A DNA stretch of 35,364 nt, taken from NCBI GenBank assembly GCA_012267425.1, contig JAAXGO010000075.1, forward strand, positions 1 to 35,364. The letters run 5' to 3'. Position numbers and translations under genes: made by a program. Below the pieces are notes generated by a model, which worked only from the letters and a program-made list of their open reading frames with translations, was not told where the DNA came from and searched no databases. Positions 8,283 to 17,221 of this stretch are shown here, in pieces (positions within the stretch are counted from its first letter, which is position 1; every line of letters starts with the position of its first letter). This DNA is from Rhodothermales bacterium (GTDB taxonomy: Bacteria > Bacteroidota > Rhodothermia > Rhodothermales > Bin80).

Positions 8283-8627
8283 TCAGGAAAGAGGAGGCGC
8301 GTTCGCGAACGGAAGTGTGTAGGGGACGCGGTTGAGTCTTGGGCGGGAACGGGGCGCCGGGACCGCTGTCACGGGCCGGTGAGAGGCCGCGAGGGGGTGG
8401 AGTTGGGTAGTGGCGTGTAAATCAGGGCCGGTCCGTGTGGGACATTTGCCGATGCAGTCGCACGGCGGGGTTGGAGCGGGAGCCGGAGCGGGGGTGGAGT
8501 GGGGACCCCCCAAGCCCAGTATTGCCGGAACGACGGACGGCGCGAGCGAGAGCGCCACGAGCACGCTCATGAGCCTCAGGCCCGTTCGCCCTACACCAGT
8601 CCGCGAACTGCGTCCGTATTTCGTCAT
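8283..8627 (-). CDS. Small exported protein with Pro-rich segment and CxCxxxC motif
   Basis: A 114-residue frame on the same strand as, and upstream of, the outer-membrane barrel gene. It has an Arg-rich start, a hydrophobic segment (LMSVLVALSLAPSVVPAILG), a Pro/Ala run and then CDCIGKC. It ends near LPFANAPP, a tail I associate with small DUF2946-like proteins found beside metal-resistance genes. Start at 8627 or at an internal Met at residue 20 is undecided, as neither has a good ribosome site. The three Cys could bind copper or another metal. Because the region is very G+C-rich and overlapping frames are open, the call is moderate. Confidence 0.5.
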   Translation of the reverse strand: MTKYGRSSRTGVGRTGLRLMSVLVALSLAPSVVPAILGLGGPHSTPAPAPAPTPPCDCIGKCPTRTGPDLHATTQLHPLAASHRPVTAVPAPRSRPRLNRVPYTLPFANAPPLS

Positions 8628-8662
8628 CAGATGCGTCGGATTTCCGAGCTGTCACCGGTGCA

Positions 8663-9124
8663 TCACCCCTTCGAACCGGCCTCTCTCAGTGCCTCGATGT
8701 GGATCTTACCCATTGTAAACAACTTCTCCATCACCCGCTGGGGGTCGGCGCTCATCAACTCGCCCATCTTCGCTGGGACTACCTGCCAGGACACGCCGAA
8801 GCGATCATCGAGCCAGCCGCAGAGCCCCTCCCTCCTACCGTCCGAAAGCGCATCCCAATAGCTGTCGATCTCCTTCTGGGACTCGCAGTTCACCACAAAA
8901 GAGATCGTGGGCGTGAACTTGAACATCGGTCCGCCATCAATGCCCTGGAAGGTCCGCCCGGCCAGCTCGAAGGTCACGAACGCGTTGCCCTTGGCCGGCC
9001 CCGCGCCCACCGTCGAGACATTCACGATCCGAGAATCGGGGAAGAGCGAGACGTAGAACTTAGCCGCCTCGACGGCGTGGCCCTCGAACCATAGGCAGGT
9101 CCCGATCAGGTCAAGCGTTGCCAT
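8663..9124 (-). CDS. VOC-family protein, PhnB/3-demethylubiquinone methyltransferase-like domain
   Basis: A 153-residue single-domain vicinal-oxygen-chelate protein of the PhnB-like group. The sequence shows the typical order: CLWFEGHAVEAAKFYVSLFPDS, then GNAFVTFELAGRTFQGIDGGP with FKFTPTISFVVNC, then CGWLDDRFGVSWQVVP. The terminal helix covers DPQRVMEKLFTMGKI. These proteins are usually dimeric and bind small molecules or act in resistance; the ligand is unknown here. Its ATG lies inside the end of the upstream VOC reading frame once that gene's frameshift is corrected, so the two genes were one transcription unit. Confidence 0.88.
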   Translation of the reverse strand: MATLDLIGTCLWFEGHAVEAAKFYVSLFPDSRIVNVSTVGAGPAKGNAFVTFELAGRTFQGIDGGPMFKFTPTISFVVNCESQKEIDSYWDALSDGRREGLCGWLDDRFGVSWQVVPAKMGELMSADPQRVMEKLFTMGKIHIEALREAGSKG

Positions 9125-9549
9125 CGCCGTCTCCTTCCGTCGGCATCTGGTTCATGTCCATGTGGAAGATCTCCCAGATGTGCCCGTCCAGGTCCTCGAA
9201 GGTCCGTTCGTACATCCAGCCGTAGTCCATGGTCTCCCGGTATTCGCTGCCGCCCGCGGCCACGGCGCGAGCGATTATAGTCGTCCACGTTCGCCCGGTT
9301 GGGTGCGTCGAGGGCGATCAGAATCTCCGCGTCACGCGCCGCGTCGGCAATCTTCTTGCCCGGTGTGAAGCGGGCGAAGGAGCCGTGTGTGTGCAGCATG
9401 ATGAAGATCTGGTCAGTGATGCTCATCCCGGCGGCCGTCTCGTTGGAGAAGTGCGGGTTGAGCGTGAAGCCGAGCGTCGTAAAGAATGCAACCGAGCGAT
9501 CGAGGTCGGCGACGGGCAAGTTCAGATAGATGCTTCGCCGGGTTGGCAT
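9111..9549 (-). pseudogene. VOC-family (glyoxalase-like) gene with one frameshift
   Basis: From the ATG at 9549 the frame reads a normal VOC start (YLNLPVADLDRSVAFFTTLGF) through ANVDDYNRS. It then turns into an Arg-rich string with no family pattern. Shifting frame near 9270 restores AVAAGGSEYRETMDYGWMYE and DGHIWEIFHMDMNQMP and ends at a stop at 9111-9113. That stop overlaps the next gene's start (ATGGCAACGCTTGA), as expected for the intact pair. One surplus base, or two missing, explains it. It is either a recent null mutation or a sequencing error; the conserved tail argues for recent. Confidence 0.85.
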
Positions 9550-10409
9550 GCAGGGTTGATCCTCCCTGGTTTCTTGGCGGTGTTCGTTTCAGTTCCTCAC
9601 ATAATATGGGGGATGAAGCCGGACTACAAGGGATAGTGCCAGCCGATGGAAGCCGTGGGCAAATCATCGAGTTAGGAGCTTGATTACTGAACACATATGA
9701 ACGATTTCGGATATTGCTGGACTTCAATTGTGCCGTCTCCGCCACCTCCACGCCGATCCGTTTGAGGTTGCCCACGTCGTCCTCCGGCTCTATCGTGATC
9801 ACCTCCCGGGGCAGGCATCATCTGACGTATCGCCGCACGCTTTTGTGGCAGCTTTCATGTAAGACCGCCCGTCCACGGTGAAGGACGGACAGCCCAACGT
9901 GCCGGCGGGCAGCATCACGTCTCAGGTCGTCTCCTCGATCTCGGCCATGGTCTTCGCGCTTACTTGATCCGCCCGTTCAGCACCACCAAGATTCCGATTC
10001 CGCGTTCGATGCTCGCTGACAACCAGTGCATCGTCACCCAACCTCTGCCCTACCTTCAGTTGTAATGAGAGGACAGTCGCTTTGCAGGCCGCAGTCGAAT
10101 GCGGAGTTGTACATGTTTCTAGTTCGGTCCAGCGCTGTCTTATCGATGTGATACAAGTCATTTATTTACAATTATATTACACGATAACATGACAAGCAAG
10201 CCGAAGGGCTCGAGCGTGCTCAGCAGCGAATCCAGCCTGTATTTGTCCACCAAAAATCTAAAAATTAATAACTTAAGGACTTATTTCAAAATAAAGACAT
10301 ATATACTATGTGTGTAGAATTTGCAACGAATGGGTGAAAATTTACTCACCTGAATTTATGAATTCACGCTAAACATTTCTTTTTCAAGATATTATGTTCC
10401 ATAACGCAG
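9550..10409. other. Gene-poor stretch ending in an AT-rich island
   Basis: About 860 bases without a convincing intact gene. Minus-strand fragments near 9810-9990 (for example PSFTVDGRSYMKAATKAC) look protein-like but are broken and unassigned. From about 10140 to 10400 the composition changes sharply: a hand count of 10261-10320 gives 12 of 60 G+C, against 46 of 60 at 7561-7620. The island lies past the 3' end of copA and contains several inverted repeats, so it may be a foreign scar or a regulatory and termination zone. Confidence 0.55.
10333..10366. repeat. Two adjacent inverted repeats in the AT-rich island
   Basis: GGTGA, 8 bases, TCACC (10333-10350) is followed directly by TGAATT, TATG, AATTCA (10351-10366). 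Both are perfect in their arms. They lie 44 to 77 bases beyond the stop of copA and could form 3' structures or protein-binding sites. Confidence 0.4.
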
Positions 10410-12827
10410 TCACTTAGTGGCTCTAGATTGCTGAAAACTGATCCTTCGGAGGCGAAGACTGTTAGTTACGACAGATATACTGGAGAGGGCCATTGCGGCA
10501 GACGCGACAATCGGACTGAGGAGGATGCCGAAGACCGGAAACAGTGCGCCTCCGGCAATCGGAATGCCCGTCACGTTGTAGACAAAGGCAAAAAACAAGT
10601 TCTGCCTGATAGTCCTCAGCGTCCGTTGCGAGAGCCGAAAGGCCTCGGCGACGGAGCGGAGGTCGCTCCGCATGAGAATGACGTCGCCGACTTCGGTGAC
10701 AATGTCCGAGCCGGCACCTATTGCGATACCGACATCGGCCTGCGCGAGTGCGGGGGCGTCATTGATCCCGTCGCCGACCATCGCAACAACGTGCCCCACT
10801 CCCTGGAGTCTGCGGATAAGCTGCACCTTGTCGGACGGGAATGCGCCAGCTTCGACGAGTTCGATGCCGACCGCTTGGGCAACAGTGAGTGCCGTGGTTG
10901 CCGCGTCGCCGGTGATGAGGGCGACTCTGAGTCCCAGATGCTGTAACTGCCCCACGGCGGACTTCGACGTCGGGCGGAGTTGATCGGAAACGGACAGAAT
11001 GCCAGCTGGAGAGCCGTCGATCGACACGTAGACCAGAGTTGAGCCGGTGGCAGCAGTGACGTTGACAGGTGCGTCACCGTTCTTGGAAGTAAGCGCTTCG
11101 TTGCCGATCACTACGGAATGCCCTTCAACGGTTGCTTCGATTCCGCGTCCCGTCCGTGACCGGAAGGAGGTTGGCTCCGTAAGGGTAATGCCGCGGAGCT
11201 GTGCTCCTGCTACGATTGCCGCACCAATGGGATGTTCAGACCGCGTTTCGGCAGAGGCGGCAAGCCGCAGGAGATCCTCATCGCTCCAGTGCTTTAGAGA
11301 GTGTACGTCTTCGAGACTCGGCGCACCTTCCGTCAGCGTTCCCGTTTTGTCCAGAACAACAGTGTCCACTTTGCATAGCCGTTCTATGCTCTCGGCTCTC
11401 TTGAAGAGGATTCCGCGCCCGGCGGCTTTGCCCGTAGAGACCATTATGGCTGTTGGGGTAGCCAGCCCGAGCGCACACGGGCAGGCAATGATCAGTACGG
11501 ATACGCACGTAAGGAGTGCGTATGTGAGTCGCGGTTCGGGTCCGACGGTTAACCAGACAACAAATGTTGCAACAGCAAGAAGCAGTACGACAGGCACGAA
11601 AACCGCTGATACACTGTCTGCTAGGCGCTGGATAGGAGCCTTGCCGGATTGTGCCTCGCGCGTCATCCGCACGATCTGCTGCAGCGTGGACTCCCGTCCG
11701 ATGCGGGACACCTTGGCTACAAAGGCGCCGAATGTGTTGATTGTCCCGCCCACGACAGTGTCTCCCGGCCTCTTGTCCACGGGGAGTGGTTCGCCCGTGA
11801 TCATGCTTTCGTCCACGGCGGAGTCACCGTCAAGAATCACTCCATCGGCAGGGATTCTCTCTCCGGGCCGCACAACGACTTGGTCTCCCTGGCGGACAAG
11901 GTCGATCGGAATCTCCTCAGTGTCGTTACCGCGCTGTACACGAGCTGTTGGTACCTGAAGGCTCAGCAGTCTTTCGATTGCCGCACCTGATTCACCGGTG
12001 GCACGTGCTTCAAGGAGTCGTCCCACGAGAATCAGCGTCACGATGACTGCAGCGGCTTCGAAGTAGACGTGTGGCTCTTGCCCTGCGGTCGCGATCCAAC
12101 CGGGCACGATGGTAGCGACGGCACTGTATACATAGGCCGTGCCAACGCCCAACGCCACGAGGCTGTTCATATTGGACGTGCCGTGCCGGAGAGCTGACCA
12201 GGCGCCCGCAAAGAATGGCCGCCCTCCCCACATCACGACAGGAGTTGTCAGCGCAAAGAGCACGTACCGGATGCCGGGAAACTCCAGAGCGCCGTGCGCC
12301 ATCGAGAGCACAAGAACCGGCAGCGTCAGCAGGCTGGACGCGAGGGAGCGGTGCTTGAGGTTCCGGATATGTTGCTGCCTTTCGCGCGCGAGCGGATTGC
12401 CATTACCGGAGCCAGGCCTGTCGGTGGGCGGATCCACGAGGCCGCTTTCGATGAGCATGCGGCGAAGCTCGAAAGGATCCGCGAGAGACTCCACGTACTC
12501 GACCACGACGGAGGCGTCTTCAATCCGCGCACTTGCCGAACCCGCGATGGCAGCGACTACCTCCTCCGGATTGCGCACTGACTTGGTCAAGGGGAAGCGG
12601 ATCGTCTCTGTCCGTACGTCGTATCCCCCGTCTCGCACGGCGCGGATGAAGCGGGACACGTCGCCGCTGCCGGTGAAGCGGACTGCTGCCTCGCCGCTTA
12701 AGTAATTGACGGCAACGCTCAGGACACCGGGCTCTTGGGAGAGTCGGCGCTCGATCCCGGCGGCGCAGGCGGCACACTCCATGCCCCGGACAGGTAGCCG
12801 GACAGTTTGAGCGTCAGTCATTTTCAA
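10410..12827 (-). CDS. copA: Copper-translocating P-type ATPase (P1B-1 type)
   Basis: An 805-residue Cu+ export ATPase of the inner membrane. Metal site at the N-terminus: GMECAAC at residues 15-21. A second metal-binding-like fold at about 76-132 has lost CxxC. Actuator motif TGEP is at 344-347 and the membrane ion site CPC at 449-451. Phosphorylation motif DKTGTLT is at 493-499, the HP of the nucleotide domain at 532-533, and GDGINDAP at 685-692. The transmembrane 7 YN (750-751) and transmembrane 8 MALSS (779-783) are those of Cu+-specific pumps. Length is normal. It is transcribed away from an SRPBCC gene; the 90-base gap holds a 15-bp palindrome. No copper chaperone or regulator is adjacent. 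Confidence 0.97.
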   Translation of the reverse strand: MKMTDAQTVRLPVRGMECAACAAGIERRLSQEPGVLSVAVNYLSGEAAVRFTGSGDVSRFIRAVRDGGYDVRTETIRFPLTKSVRNPEEVVAAIAGSASARIEDASVVVEYVESLADPFELRRMLIESGLVDPPTDRPGSGNGNPLARERQQHIRNLKHRSLASSLLTLPVLVLSMAHGALEFPGIRYVLFALTTPVVMWGGRPFFAGAWSALRHGTSNMNSLVALGVGTAYVYSAVATIVPGWIATAGQEPHVYFEAAAVIVTLILVGRLLEARATGESGAAIERLLSLQVPTARVQRGNDTEEIPIDLVRQGDQVVVRPGERIPADGVILDGDSAVDESMITGEPLPVDKRPGDTVVGGTINTFGAFVAKVSRIGRESTLQQIVRMTREAQSGKAPIQRLADSVSAVFVPVVLLLAVATFVVWLTVGPEPRLTYALLTCVSVLIIACPCALGLATPTAIMVSTGKAAGRGILFKRAESIERLCKVDTVVLDKTGTLTEGAPSLEDVHSLKHWSDEDLLRLAASAETRSEHPIGAAIVAGAQLRGITLTEPTSFRSRTGRGIEATVEGHSVVIGNEALTSKNGDAPVNVTAATGSTLVYVSIDGSPAGILSVSDQLRPTSKSAVGQLQHLGLRVALITGDAATTALTVAQAVGIELVEAGAFPSDKVQLIRRLQGVGHVVAMVGDGINDAPALAQADVGIAIGAGSDIVTEVGDVILMRSDLRSVAEAFRLSQRTLRTIRQNLFFAFVYNVTGIPIAGGALFPVFGILLSPIVASAAMALSSISVVTNSLRLRRISFQQSRATK

Positions 12828-12864
12828 ATATGGGGCGCGCCCTACTTGTCACTTGCGACCGTGT

Positions 12865-12879
12865 GAAACGACACGTTTC
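12865..12879. promoter_or_regulatory. 15-bp palindrome between copA and SRPBCC gene
   Basis: GAAACG, ACA, CGTTTC is a perfect 6-3-6 inverted repeat in the divergent promoter region, 38 bases from either start codon. It could be an operator controlling copA, the SRPBCC gene or both. No CsoR or CueR gene is nearby to support a specific regulator. Confidence 0.4.
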
Positions 12880-12917
12880 CCGAAAGGTTACTCTCGGACC
12901 ATTCCTCTAGCGATCCC

Positions 12918-13370
12918 ATGGAAAGCCGCACTCACGTACACGAAGAGTATTTCGAGGTTGACAGCGCTACGCTGTTTGCTGCACTCCACACTCCGAGTGC
13001 CATCCGCACGTGGTGGCAGGCCGCAGCGGCCATCGTGGTGCCGGAGGAGGGTGGGCGGTATCTGGTATCATGGGGCGCCGAGGAGGACGATCCCGACTAT
13101 GTCGTGGCGGCTTCGATCTGTGCTTTCGAATCGGGGGTCCGCTTAGTACTTGGCGAGCACTACTATTGGGCGAAAGAGGGGCCGCTGCCGTTCGAAATGA
13201 AAACCAAAATCGAGTTTGTGGTACGTCCACTTGATAGTGGCGCTACGCTCCGAGTCACTCAAGGCGGCTTCCCTGCTGGCCCCGAAGCGGACGAATACTT
13301 CAATGCCTGTGTCAAGGGCTGGCGCGACACGTTCGCGGGAATCCGGTCCTATCTGGCCGCTTGCCCCTGA
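12918..13370 (+). CDS. SRPBCC/AHSA1-domain protein
   Basis: A 150-residue START-like (Aha1 C-terminal-like) domain protein of the cytoplasm. Family features: EYFEVDSATLFAALHTPSAIRTWW at the start, where the paired aromatic residues cap the ligand cavity; GGRYLVSWGAEEDDPDY in the middle; RVTQGGFPAGPEADEYF and GWRDTFAGIRSYL at the end, forming the long C-terminal helix. Such proteins bind hydrophobic ligands or act in stress responses; the ligand is unknown. It is divergent from copA. Its last 22 bases overlap the convergent winged-helix gene. Confidence 0.85.
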   Translation: MESRTHVHEEYFEVDSATLFAALHTPSAIRTWWQAAAAIVVPEEGGRYLVSWGAEEDDPDYVVAASICAFESGVRLVLGEHYYWAKEGPLPFEMKTKIEFVVRPLDSGATLRVTQGGFPAGPEADEYFNACVKGWRDTFAGIRSYLAACP

Positions 13371-14542
13371 AATCTTTTTAGCACTTTGAGGCGCGGAGCG
13401 CGACGTTTGGGGCTGTCGAGGCTGAATGCTCGCGCGTCCTGAAGGTCACTCTTGATGAAGGCTTCCGTGTGGGCTACGGCTTCGAGAACCTCCTGAGTTG
13501 CGTTGCTGAAAGTTGCCCAGACAACGGATTCATTCTGTGGGTCGTATTCCCAAAAACCAATCAGCCTGCCCCGGTCTATGATGGCATGGTAAGGAAGGTC
13601 AGTGAGACCACTTGCGCGTGAGACAAGAAGCGGATGATCGCGGTCGGCGGCTGCGACGAGCGAGGCGGCATTGCGGCGAAGAAGTGCGAGCGCGTCGAGA
13701 CTGCTGATGAGGCTGACGGCCGGGGCGGTCGGCAACGAAAAATTTCGGAATGCTTCGAGCTGGCTGGGAAGAATGAGACGGGTGTTTTGTAATCGCACCG
13801 CCACAAGGCCGAGCGGCTCGAGTGCGGCCCGGGCAGCCTTCGCTCCGAGTCCGGAAAACCACCGAAACTCAGCGACAGTGGCTGGTGCCGTCCATTCAAA
13901 ATACCGCCGAGCAAGCTCAACACGTGCCTCTTCAAGTGTAAGTGTGTACGCACTGAGCGGATTTGAATTCCAGCGAATGTACCGATAGCGTTGCCTGTCA
14001 AGCCGGCCTGTCGCAGAGATGCGGCGGATTTCTCCGCGAACCTGAAGATGGCCGAGTGCGACGGGCAACGTAGTCGTCAGCCCCTTTTTCTTGCCTTCGT
14101 CGCCCAGATTGCGCACAGCGTCGCCCAAGGCACGGCGCAGCTCGGATGGGAGCATGGGGCCACTAGCAAGAACGTCCAGGATCGCGTGATCCAACCGGCT
14201 GATTTCGTCGTCCAGTACGCCGAGTCGGCGTGCCGTCCTGCGCTCGGCTTCACTGAAAGGCTCGCCGACCCTCAGTGCCAGTGCGTGGTCACGGGCTCCG
14301 ACAACGTACATGCACCCTCTGGCACTCGGAAGCTCGAGGATAGCCGTCGCCTTGACGGCCTTGTCAGCTTCCGCTCTTGTGACACCGCCGCGGCTATGGA
14401 GCGTAACGTAGGGACAGACACTTCCAACCGATCGTGCCCAGCCGGTAGCGTTGAGGATGTCGGCTGCGGGGAATCCTGCCAGACGTCCGTCGAGTCCCTG
14501 CAAGTAGGACCACCACGCACGCAGACGGTCGTCGATTTTCAT
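13349..14542 (-). CDS. Winged-helix DNA-binding protein of the AlkZ-like (HTH_42) superfamily
   Basis: A protein of about 397 residues. The ATG at 14542 is preferred because similarity begins with MKIDDRLRAWWSYLQGLDG; the frame runs back to 14617 but those residues look spurious. No strong ribosome site is visible. Conserved blocks include SARGCMYVVGARDHAL, GDEGKKKGLTTTLPVALG, RYFEWTAPATVAEFRWFSGLG and LPYHAIIDRGRLIGFWEYDP. The superfamily includes DNA glycosylases that unhook crosslinks, but I see no QxQ or QxD catalytic pair here, so a glycosylase role is uncertain. A second family member with QxD lies at 28848-30062. Confidence 0.82.
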   Translation of the reverse strand: MKIDDRLRAWWSYLQGLDGRLAGFPAADILNATGWARSVGSVCPYVTLHSRGGVTRAEADKAVKATAILELPSARGCMYVVGARDHALALRVGEPFSEAERRTARRLGVLDDEISRLDHAILDVLASGPMLPSELRRALGDAVRNLGDEGKKKGLTTTLPVALGHLQVRGEIRRISATGRLDRQRYRYIRWNSNPLSAYTLTLEEARVELARRYFEWTAPATVAEFRWFSGLGAKAARAALEPLGLVAVRLQNTRLILPSQLEAFRNFSLPTAPAVSLISSLDALALLRRNAASLVAAADRDHPLLVSRASGLTDLPYHAIIDRGRLIGFWEYDPQNESVVWATFSNATQEVLEAVAHTEAFIKSDLQDARAFSLDSPKRRAPRLKVLKRFQGQAAR

Positions 14543-14678
14543 GCGATAACAGCGTATACGTTGAAGACGCGTAACTCGTCCGGCGTGCCGAACGTAGGGA
14601 TATAGGCAACGCATCAATGGTTGCGTATGTGCCGTTCGCTAGGTAACATTGGCCCGCAACGCTGACCACACAAGATCC

Positions 14679-15362
14679 ATGTCTCACATACGGCCCGCGC
14701 TGTTTGACTTTTTTCGGGACCTCGATGCCAATAACCACAGGGAGTGGTTCCTTGCGAACAAACATCGCTACGAGGCCGACGTTAAGGAGCCGCTGTTGCG
14801 CCTGATCGTGGATTTCACGGGCCTCCTTGGCGAGATCAGCACACGATTCCGTGCCATTCCCAAAGTAGGCGGATCGCTGTTTCGCATCTACCGTGATGTG
14901 CGCTTTTCCAAAGACAAGCGACCGTACAAGACGGCGGCCGGTGTACATTTCAGGCACGAAGCCGGCAAGAACGCCCATGCTCCGGGGTTCTATCTGCATC
15001 TCGGCCCTGAAGAGGTGTTCGCGGCTGTTGGTATCTGGGGACCCGATACACGGACACTGACGCGCATCCGACAGGCCATCGTGAACGAGCCCGACACGTG
15101 GGAAAGCGTTACGGTAGATCCGGCATTTACGGCAATGTTTACTACTGCATTCGACGGCGAATCGCTCAAGCGGGCACCGCGGGGATTCGATCCCAATCAC
15201 CGCTTCATCACGGATCTCAAGCGCAAACATTTTGTCGTGTCAGCTGCGCTATCGGAAGGCGAGGCCTGTCATGCTGATTTTCTGGAGCGTTTGGCACGCA
15301 TCTACGGCAATGGATCGGACTTCATGGAATTTCTCACCCGAGCAATCGGGCTTGAGTGGTAA
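14679..15362 (+). CDS. DUF2461 (TIGR02453-type) protein
   Basis: A conserved protein of unknown function, about 227 residues. The ATG at 14679 starts the family pattern SHIRPALFDFFRDLDANNHREWF. Further conserved parts are GGSLFRIYRDVRFSKDKRPYKT, FYLHLGPEEVFAAVGIW, PRGFDPNHRFITDLKRKHF and the closing helix ERLARIYGNGSDFMEFL. A TTG at 14649 would add ten residues without support. The gene is followed after 26 bases by a double-VOC gene on the same strand, so they may be co-transcribed. Confidence 0.88.
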   Translation: MSHIRPALFDFFRDLDANNHREWFLANKHRYEADVKEPLLRLIVDFTGLLGEISTRFRAIPKVGGSLFRIYRDVRFSKDKRPYKTAAGVHFRHEAGKNAHAPGFYLHLGPEEVFAAVGIWGPDTRTLTRIRQAIVNEPDTWESVTVDPAFTAMFTTAFDGESLKRAPRGFDPNHRFITDLKRKHFVVSAALSEGEACHADFLERLARIYGNGSDFMEFLTRAIGLEW

Positions 15363-15388
15363 GCTGCTAACGAACCAACAGAAGAATC

Positions 15389-16165
15389 ATGAATCCATTT
15401 ACAACACACGGTGCGATCAGCTGGCATGAGCTCTTGGCCGCCGCGCCCGACCGTGCCCTGGCATTCTACTCGGAGCTCTTTGGGTGGAAACCCGAGGAGA
15501 TGCCAATGGAGGGCGGCTTAATGTACCACGTCATGAAGATTCACGACATCAATGTCGCCGGTGTGATGCAGCGACCACACGAGGAGATGCCCCCTTGTTG
15601 GACGCTGTACATAACGGTCGATGACGTCCGGGCCCTGGTAGACAACAACGATCTCAACCTGCTTGTCCCGATTACAGATACGCCTATTGGTCCGTTCTGC
15701 GGAATTTTGGATCCTCAGGGTGCCTACATTCAGGCCATCCAATATGCCGACGGTTCCTCCGAGTCGGGGCTTCGTGATTTCGTGAAGGCTTTTCGCACGC
15801 ACGGCTTGTTCAGCTGGTTCGAACTGCGCACACAGGATCCGGAAGCGGCTGCCACCTATTATTCGAACCTGTTCGGATGGACAATTGAGGTGGTGCAGAT
15901 TCCCACTGGACAGTACCGAATAGTTAAGATCGGAGATGTCGGCTTCGGCGCAATCGTTCGTCTGCCGGACGCCGAGGTTCCACCTCACTGGTGCGGCTAC
16001 GTCACCGTGGACGATGTAGACACGGTCGTGGAAAAGACTCCGTTGCTTGGCGGGACAGTGTTGTTTCCTCCGATGGACATTCCGCACGTGGGGCGGATGA
16101 CGCAGATCGTGGATCCGGAAGGCTCCAGCGTTGTGGCCATCACCTACGTGGCCGAGGAACAGTAG
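15389..16165 (+). CDS. Two-domain VOC (glyoxalase/bleomycin-resistance-like) protein
   Basis: A 258-residue protein made of two fused vicinal-oxygen-chelate modules. The first runs from about residue 8 (ISWHELLAAAPDRALAFYSELFGW) to 115. The second runs from about 134 (FSWFELRTQDPEAAATYYSNLFGW) to 255. Each ends in the usual ILDPQGAYIQAIQ or IVDPEGSSVVAIT strand. The near-identical openings show internal duplication. Such proteins bind small molecules or metals; the substrate is unknown. The stop codon lies at the edge of a transposase remnant on the opposite strand, so the sequence just after the gene is scar DNA. Confidence 0.9.
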   Translation: MNPFTTHGAISWHELLAAAPDRALAFYSELFGWKPEEMPMEGGLMYHVMKIHDINVAGVMQRPHEEMPPCWTLYITVDDVRALVDNNDLNLLVPITDTPIGPFCGILDPQGAYIQAIQYADGSSESGLRDFVKAFRTHGLFSWFELRTQDPEAAATYYSNLFGWTIEVVQIPTGQYRIVKIGDVGFGAIVRLPDAEVPPHWCGYVTVDDVDTVVEKTPLLGGTVLFPPMDIPHVGRMTQIVDPEGSSVVAITYVAEEQ

Positions 16166-16179
16166 CTTTGCTGCGCTGC

Positions 16180-16600
16180 CGCAGGTTGGCAACGGCGATA
16201 CTCCCGCAGCCGTTTCAGCACACAGCCGAACACCGCTACGTGTGCCTGTAGGCTCAGCCGCTTGCACGTCTTCGACAGCGTGGAATGATCTGGCAGGTTC
16301 TTCGCCAGGCCGTATCCAAGAAAGTCGCGCAAAGAGAGCGAGTCCCTGCACCCCACGCACTACCCCGCTCCGAGGAGATCCCTTCCAGGTATCCCACAGC
16401 ATCCGAAAATACACTCCCGGAATACCCGGCCGACCGCGCTTTTCCGCATAGAAGAACTCGCGGCATGTCGATCCGCGAACTCGCCGAAGCCCTGGTCCTC
16501 CACTTAAAGCCACGGTGCAACGGGTGCCCAGCGCCCGAATCCTGTCAGCCGCCACAAACAGCTCGTCCTGTGATTCCTTGTGCTGCCTGCCGATCGCCGG
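16180..16600 (-). mobile_element. Transposase remnant (IS5/IS1182-like, DUF772-type N-terminus)
   Basis: Three minus-strand frames carry consecutive pieces of one transposase. SQDELFVAADRI and REFFYAEKRGRPGIPGVYFRML are in one, VGYLEGISSERG in a second, and DSLSLRDFLGYGLAKNLPDHSTLSK, ending in VFGCVLKRLREY, in a third. This is the start of an IS5/IS1182-like transposase (about 140 residues). The catalytic remainder is missing and at least two frameshifts are present, so it is inactive. It stops within about 25 bases of the double-VOC gene. No terminal inverted repeats could be identified by eye. Confidence 0.8.
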
Positions 16601-16688
16601 AGCTATAGAAGAAACCCCTTTGAGTCACTCAATCTAAACCCCACACACTACCACTGCGCGGAGGATTGTATCCACTGATTGGTAGGCG

Positions 16689-17162
16689 CTATTTGCTGCG
16701 CCCGATCATCCGGCATCCAAATGCTATGCCTAATACTCCGACTAGAGGATTGACGTACAACACCCAATCGGGCTGTTGGGCGTTTGCCATTGCAGCAAAA
16801 TTACCAACGTCGGAGGTCCGAGGTCCCATCTCCACCGGTGCCCCGGCAAAGACTATGGTCACGATACCAAGGACGATGACGAGGCCGATGAGATAGAGCG
16901 GCGCTTTGCCGGAAGTGTCAATGCGGATACAGACCATTCCGCCGAGGTATGCTGCAACGAACCCTAGGACGATTGTAACGACGATCCAGGCACCGGATAC
17001 GTCCCATGAGTCCGGACGAAAGGCGCCATCGGCGCCCAAGATGAAGTATGCCACGGTGAAGGTGACGAACACGAAGACGAACATCGTGGCGTAGCTGCCG
17101 ACGACGCTCAGGATTATGTTCGGTATGCGGCGTCTCATGAATGGTACGGTGCTTTCTGGCAT
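16689..17162 (-). CDS. Four-helix integral membrane protein of unknown function
   Basis: A small hydrophobic protein, 157 residues from 17162 or 149 from the Met at residue 9. Four transmembrane stretches are visible: IILSVVGSYATMFVFVF, GAWIVVTIVLGFVAAYLGG, APLYLIGLVIVLGIVTIVF and WVLYVNPLVGVLGIAFGC. No catalytic motif is seen. I do not recognise the family. It lies between the transposase remnant and the DUF1835 gene and has its own orientation group with the latter, 60 bases apart. Confidence 0.75.
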   Translation of the reverse strand: MPESTVPFMRRRIPNIILSVVGSYATMFVFVFVTFTVAYFILGADGAFRPDSWDVSGAWIVVTIVLGFVAAYLGGMVCIRIDTSGKAPLYLIGLVIVLGIVTIVFAGAPVEMGPRTSDVGNFAAMANAQQPDWVLYVNPLVGVLGIAFGCRMIGRSK

Positions 17163-17221
17163 GGCACGGTTGGGATTGAGTCGTAGGAAGTGATAACGAT
17201 ACTAACTACGGCCGAAACATG

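Noticed and set aside
8422-8655. Alternative minus-strand frame of 77 residues
   Set aside because: Overlaps the better-supported exported Cys-motif frame and shows no signal or domain.
9810-9990. Minus-strand pieces such as PSFTVDGRSYMKAATKAC, considered as a YjbR/MmcQ-like remnant
   Set aside because: Too short and broken by stops; the similarity is only by impression.
15518-16555. Minus-strand frame of 345 residues
   Set aside because: Only its first part (the transposase piece) is protein-like; the rest is antisense to the double-VOC gene.
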